Below, one piece after another: positions 5,647 through 8,578 of a DNA stretch of 8,578 bases. Source of the stretch: an uncultured Collinsella sp. GTDB taxonomy: Bacteria > Actinomycetota > Coriobacteriia > Coriobacteriales > Coriobacteriaceae. The DNA lies in the NCBI GenBank assembly GCA_902478875.1, contig CABSMZ010000073.1, positions 1 through 8,578 on the forward strand, in the 5' to 3' direction. Positions within the stretch are counted from its first letter, which is position 1; each line of letters starts with the position of its first letter. The notes beneath the pieces were generated by a model. The model did no database searches and was not told the origin of the DNA. It saw only the letters and a program-made list of their open reading frames with translations. The position numbers and the translations under genes were made by a program.

Positions 5647-6360
5647 CTACAGTCCGTATTTCACGACGACACGGTTGATGCGACGGCACCAAGGCTTGTA
5701 CAAGGCGGCCAAAAACACGCAGGTCGCAAGGCCGTGCGTGATATCGAACGGCACTGCCGTGGCAAGACGCGCCACGGCACCCGCCCAAGTAAGCGGCTGT
5801 ACAAATCCAATGATGTCATACGCGTTGATCACGACGCCATAGAGCAGGCCCGACGCAAAGCCGTACGCCAGCAGCGCTGGCATGCGCACGGTGCCGTCGG
5901 CGCGGTCGAACGCACCCGCATACGCCAGCACACCGCCAACGTATCCCACGAGCCCCCAAGCATACATCTGCCACGGCGTCCACATGCCCTGTCCAAAAAA
6001 GAAATTGCTGGTCAGCGCCGCCAGCGCGCCAACCATAAAACCATTGCGGCGACCAAGCGTCGCCCCCGCGATAATGGCGATGGCGCTCACCGGTTTAAAG
6101 TCGGGAATGGGCCCAAACAGGATGCGCCCCGCCGCCGCCAGCGCCGCCAGCACCAGCGTGGGCATAATCTGGCGCAAACCCGGACGAGATGCCTCGTAAC
6201 CCGCAAAGAACAGCGCAAGCACCAACGCCACCACAACCAGCATGGCCAACGCTGCCTGCTCAACACCCGCCAGCAACGCGGCAGCCATCACCGCCGGCAC
6301 CGCCAACAACAGCGGGATCTCCAGTTTTGCAAGCAAACGCGAGAAACGACAGTCCGTCAT
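5647..6360 (-). CDS. ECF transporter S component, substrate unknown
   Basis: This is the membrane-embedded substrate-binding subunit of an energy-coupling-factor importer, docking with EcfT and the ATPase. The 237 residues are mostly hydrophobic, with likely membrane segments near 14-32, 37-54, 64-80, 88-103, 108-122, 131-150, 160-182 and 191-220. Conserved-looking stretches are FGPIPDFKPVSAIAIIAG (82-99), SNFFFGQGMWTPWQM (118-132) and AWGLVGYVGG (134-143), which I recognise as typical of one group of ECF S subunits. The start at 6360 lies four bases after the ecfAA stop; the frame is open further upstream but only inside ecfAA. The gene is last in the operon. A cobalamin-related or other vitamin substrate is possible by analogy with other dedicated T-A-A-S systems. 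No riboswitch is visible because the operon start lies outside the window. Confidence 0.85.
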   Translation of the reverse strand: MTDCRFSRLLAKLEIPLLLAVPAVMAAALLAGVEQAALAMLVVVALVLALFFAGYEASRPGLRQIMPTLVLAALAAAGRILFGPIPDFKPVSAIAIIAGATLGRRNGFMVGALAALTSNFFFGQGMWTPWQMYAWGLVGYVGGVLAYAGAFDRADGTVRMPALLAYGFASGLLYGVVINAYDIIGFVQPLTWAGAVARLATAVPFDITHGLATCVFLAALYKPWCRRINRVVVKYGL

Positions 6361-6364
6361 CCCA

Positions 6365-8008
6365 TCACGCCCTATAGAACACGTTGTCGGCAAAGAAGTC
6401 GGCCGGCGGCTCCATGCAGGCAATCTCGCCGTCAAACATCATGGCGACGTCGTCGGCTACCTGCTCGGCAAAGTCCAAATCGTGCGTAGCCATGATGACG
6501 GTGCCGCCAGTCTTCGCATGGTCACGCAGGGCGCGGGCGATGATGCGGCGGCTCTCCAGGTCCAAGCCCTTCGTGGGCTCGTCAAGCAGCAGCAGCTCGG
6601 GGCAGATCAGCAGCAGCTTTGCCAGTGCGAGCAGCTGGCGCTGTCCGCCCGAGAGGTCGTAGGGGTGGCGCGTCTCCAGGCCGTCCAGTCCAAGTTGCAC
6701 CGCACGCTCCCGCGCCAAGTTCTCGTCATATCCGCAGGTCGAGACCCATTCCATCAGCTCATCGCGAACCGTCTCGGCAACCAGCAATGCTTTGGGATTC
6801 TGAGGCAGCAGCGCCGCCGAGGCCGCTCCGCGCACCATGCGGCCGCGCTGCAGCTTGGCGGTCTTCGCCAGCACCGAGAGCATCGTCGACTTACCGCATC
6901 CGTTGCCGCCCACGATCGCATGCACCGCACCGGCCGAAAACGCCACGTCGAGCCCACGCAGCACCCAACCGCCCGCGCGATTGTAGCGAAACCAGCCTTC
7001 CGACAAGGTGGTAGCCGACCCGCCGTACATTTTTTGGAGTATTCTGCTTCCATCCGTGCGCGGGAACGCTTCCGAGCCGTTCTCGAGCGACGTTTGCGCC
7101 ACAAATTCGGACGATTTGTCCAATTCCGAACTTTTTTTCGCGCTCGATACGTCCCCGGGCGGCTCCAGAGAGCCCAAATTGTCCTCACGCCTGCTGAATA
7201 CTCCGTTTTTTGTACATCGGATGGCACCCCACCCCAACATGTCGTCGGAAAACAGCGATTCTCGGCGTCCCAAAGAAGCCATATCCGCCACCTCGCGCAC
7301 GCGACCGTCCTCAATCCGGTACGCACACGTCGCGTATTCGAGCATTGGGCGCGGCTGATGCGTCGCCACAACAACCGTGCAGCCCAGCTCGCGATTCACA
7401 CGAAACAGCGCGTGCAGGAAATTCTTCTCCGCAACCGGATCAAGCTGAGACGTGGGCTCGTCGAGTAGCAGCACACGCGGACGCAGTGCCAGGACGGCGG
7501 CAAGCGACAGCAGCTGCTTGCGGCCACCCGAAAGCGTATCGGTATCACGATGAAGCCAGTCCTCCAGACCAAAGAAATAGCTGGTCTCGGCAACACGGCG
7601 GCGCATCTCGTCGCGCGACACGCCCAGATTCTCTAGGCCAAACGCCATCTCGTGCCACACGGTTTCGCACACGATCTGGTTCTCGGGATCCTGGAACACA
7701 TAACCCACGCGCTCCGCCGATGCCCGCACATCCATGTCGGCGACGGGCTCGCCCAGCACGCGCAGCTCGCCGGAGCGCGTACCCGCCGGCGCGATCTCGG
7801 GCTTGAGCAGCGACAGCAGCGTCGACTTGCCCGAACCGGTACCGCCAACAAGCAGTGCAAACGCACCTTGGGAAACACGCCAATCAAGCCCGTCGAGTAC
7901 CGGTGCCTCGGCCCCGGGATAGGCAAAACTAAGGCCTCGCACCTCAATCGCCGGCGCGGCCGAGCCATATGCCACACCCGCCGCCGAGCCCCTATCAAAC
8001 CGAGCCAT
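6365..8008 (-). CDS. ECF transporter ATPase with two fused nucleotide-binding domains
   Basis: The energising subunit of an ECF micronutrient importer, with both ATPases in one 547-residue chain, as in YkoD-type proteins. Domain 1 has Walker A GGTGSGKST (55-63), the Q-loop FQDPENQI (105-112), signature LSGGRKQ (159-165), Walker B VLLLDEPTSQLDP (179-191) and His217. Domain 2 has GGNGCGKST (367-375), LPQNPK (401-406), LSGGQRQ (452-458), LLLLDEPTKGLD (472-483) and His509. All catalytic residues are intact in both. Between them lies a Ser/Lys/Glu-rich linker (about 248-335), whose residues 265-328 are encoded by an AT-richer segment with inverted ends. The ATG overlaps the ecfT stop by one base (TGATG) and follows AAGAGG by eight bases, showing translational coupling. 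It acts at the cytoplasmic face with EcfT and the S component. Confidence 0.95.
   Translation of the reverse strand: MARFDRGSAAGVAYGSAAPAIEVRGLSFAYPGAEAPVLDGLDWRVSQGAFALLVGGTGSGKSTLLSLLKPEIAPAGTRSGELRVLGEPVADMDVRASAERVGYVFQDPENQIVCETVWHEMAFGLENLGVSRDEMRRRVAETSYFFGLEDWLHRDTDTLSGGRKQLLSLAAVLALRPRVLLLDEPTSQLDPVAEKNFLHALFRVNRELGCTVVVATHQPRPMLEYATCAYRIEDGRVREVADMASLGRRESLFSDDMLGWGAIRCTKNGVFSRREDNLGSLEPPGDVSSAKKSSELDKSSEFVAQTSLENGSEAFPRTDGSRILQKMYGGSATTLSEGWFRYNRAGGWVLRGLDVAFSAGAVHAIVGGNGCGKSTMLSVLAKTAKLQRGRMVRGAASAALLPQNPKALLVAETVRDELMEWVSTCGYDENLARERAVQLGLDGLETRHPYDLSGGQRQLLALAKLLLICPELLLLDEPTKGLDLESRRIIARALRDHAKTGGTVIMATHDLDFAEQVADDVAMMFDGEIACMEPPADFFADNVFYRA
7025..7216. repeat. AT-richer segment with inverted ends inside ecfAA (possible captured repeat/MITE-like element)
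   Basis: GGAGTATTC (7036-7044) and GAATACTCC (7196-7204) are exact inverted copies; with the next three inner bases the match is 11 of 12. Outside each lies a run of six T and then GTACA (7025-7029 and 7212-7216). The T-runs point the same way on the plus strand rather than being inverted. From one GTACA to the other is 192 bases, exactly 64 codons (residues 265-328). Inside are further small palindromes, such as TTCGGA...TCCGAA and GGAC-gattt-GTCC around 7105-7130. Codon use (AAA runs, TTG, AGT, AGA-ATA) differs from the CTG/CGC/GAG-rich ATPase domains. No transposase is present. The mobile-element reading is an inference. Confidence 0.55.
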
Positions 8009-8578
8009 CAGTCAAACCTCTTCTCATCAATCGCGTGCAACGCGCAAGGCAGCACCATCCAGGCAGCGTACACGACATAGCCCGGCCACGGCGCCGGCAC
8101 CGAGAGCTGCGGATAAAACGAATACTGCGTCGTCGCGGTCCACGCCACCGCCACCGCGGCAGCACCAAACAGCGCAAGCCCAACCAGCGCGGCAACGTCG
8201 CTGCGCCCCAGCCGATACCGCGCATACGTCGTACGACGCGTCGCGGCGCCCCACCCGCGCGAGCGCATCGCGTCCGCGCGCTCCAACGAATCTTCCATGC
8301 CCCAGCCCATCAATGCACTCGATGCCCGCAGGCGCGAGCGCACGGGGTCGGCCGGCGCGCGGCCCGGCACATCAATCGCATCCTGCACCGCCAGCACCGT
8401 ACGGCCGCGGCGCAAAAACTGCGGGATAAGCCTCATGCACATCGAGATCATGAGCGCGATCACCGGTGCGGCGTTACCCAAAAGCGCGAGCACCTTGTCG
8501 TATTCGAGCATCGACGCCGCGGCCTCAAACCACAGCACGCTCGCCACAAACAGCCCGCCCATGCACAGGCCGTATACC
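8008..8578 (-). CDS. ecfT: ECF transporter T component (transmembrane scaffold), 5' end outside window
   Basis: EcfT couples ATP hydrolysis to movement of the S component in the membrane. The visible 190 codons are open to the window edge (V-Y-G-L-C before the first ATG at 8562), so this is the C-terminal part; the ATG at 8562 is probably internal. Residue numbers here count from that ATG. It shows a membrane segment around VIALMISMCMRLIPQF (34-49), the coupling-helix region with SLERADAMRSRGWG (92-105), which matches the family's Ala-Arg-Gly-type motif (A-M-x-x-R-G), then RRTTYARYRLG (108-118), and two more hydrophobic segments near 124-143 and 158-176. The upstream counterpart motif (QDAIDVPGR, 60-68) is less typical. 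The stop overlaps the ecfAA start by one base. Confidence 0.88.
   Translation of the reverse strand, partial: VYGLCMGGLFVASVLWFEAAASMLEYDKVLALLGNAAPVIALMISMCMRLIPQFLRRGRTVLAVQDAIDVPGRAPADPVRSRLRASSALMGWGMEDSLERADAMRSRGWGAATRRTTYARYRLGRSDVAALVGLALFGAAAVAVAWTATTQYSFYPQLSVPAPWPGYVVYAAWMVLPCALHAIDEKRFD

Noticed and set aside
6361..6435. Upstream start for the ECF S component inside ecfAA
   Set aside because: The added 25 residues are Arg/Pro/Ser-rich and overlap the ATPase coding region. The ATG at 6360 gives a normal S-subunit N-terminus and a four-base gap.
6242..7468. 408-codon plus-strand open frame opposite ecfAA and the S gene
   Set aside because: The opposite strand encodes two intact ATPase domains. 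This frame shows no domain and has shadow-like composition.
1..8578. CRISPR array, toxin-antitoxin pair, phage or insertion-sequence transposase
   Set aside because: No regular short direct repeats with spacers, no small gene pair with toxin-like features and no transposase or integrase motifs were found on either strand.

Overview
The window looks like chromosomal DNA of a high-GC Coriobacteriia member, probably Collinsella or a close relative. This rests on overall base and codon use, on protein character (DHPS-HPPK fusion, class U-type sirtuin, ECF transporter with a fused double ATPase) and on the style of the intergenic palindromes. The genus is an inference. There is no phage, CRISPR array or recognisable transposase.

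Layout from left to right. An initiator tRNA gene (fMet, minus strand, 4-80) diverges from coaX (type III pantothenate kinase, plus strand, 277-1050). A convergent intergenic region (1051-1248) holds a 21-bp-arm palindrome and a GC-rich terminator-like hairpin. A leftward run follows: cobB/sirtuin (4541-3789), then a folP-folK fusion (3693-1951), then a gene for a degenerate biotin-protein-ligase-like protein (1950-1249). The last gene begins on the base after the folPK stop, in the same frame. exoA (exonuclease III family, plus strand, 4678-5496) diverges from cobB. A second convergent intergenic region (5497-5646) is filled with palindromes. The right third is a leftward ECF-type vitamin transporter operon: ecfT (5' end outside the window), a fused double ATPase ecfAA, and an S component, with translationally coupled junctions.

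The left and middle genes mostly concern cofactors: CoaX makes 4'-phosphopantothenate for CoA, FolPK performs two consecutive folate steps, the BPL-like protein belongs to the biotin/lipoate ligase superfamily, and the sirtuin consumes NAD. The ECF operon imports a micronutrient that cannot be named from sequence alone. I see no strong evidence for a wholly new multi-gene system.

The most unusual points are local. (1) A 192-bp AT-richer segment with inverted ends sits in frame in the linker between the two ATPase domains of EcfAA, and looks like a captured mobile or repeat element. (2) A roughly 140-residue Ala/Glu/Pro/Arg-rich insertion lies inside the dihydropteroate synthase barrel. (3) The BPL-like protein lacks the family's catalytic motifs and is separated from FolPK by one in-frame TAG. 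(4) Two convergent intergenic regions carry long palindromes that share a CTATTCC/GGAATAG core.
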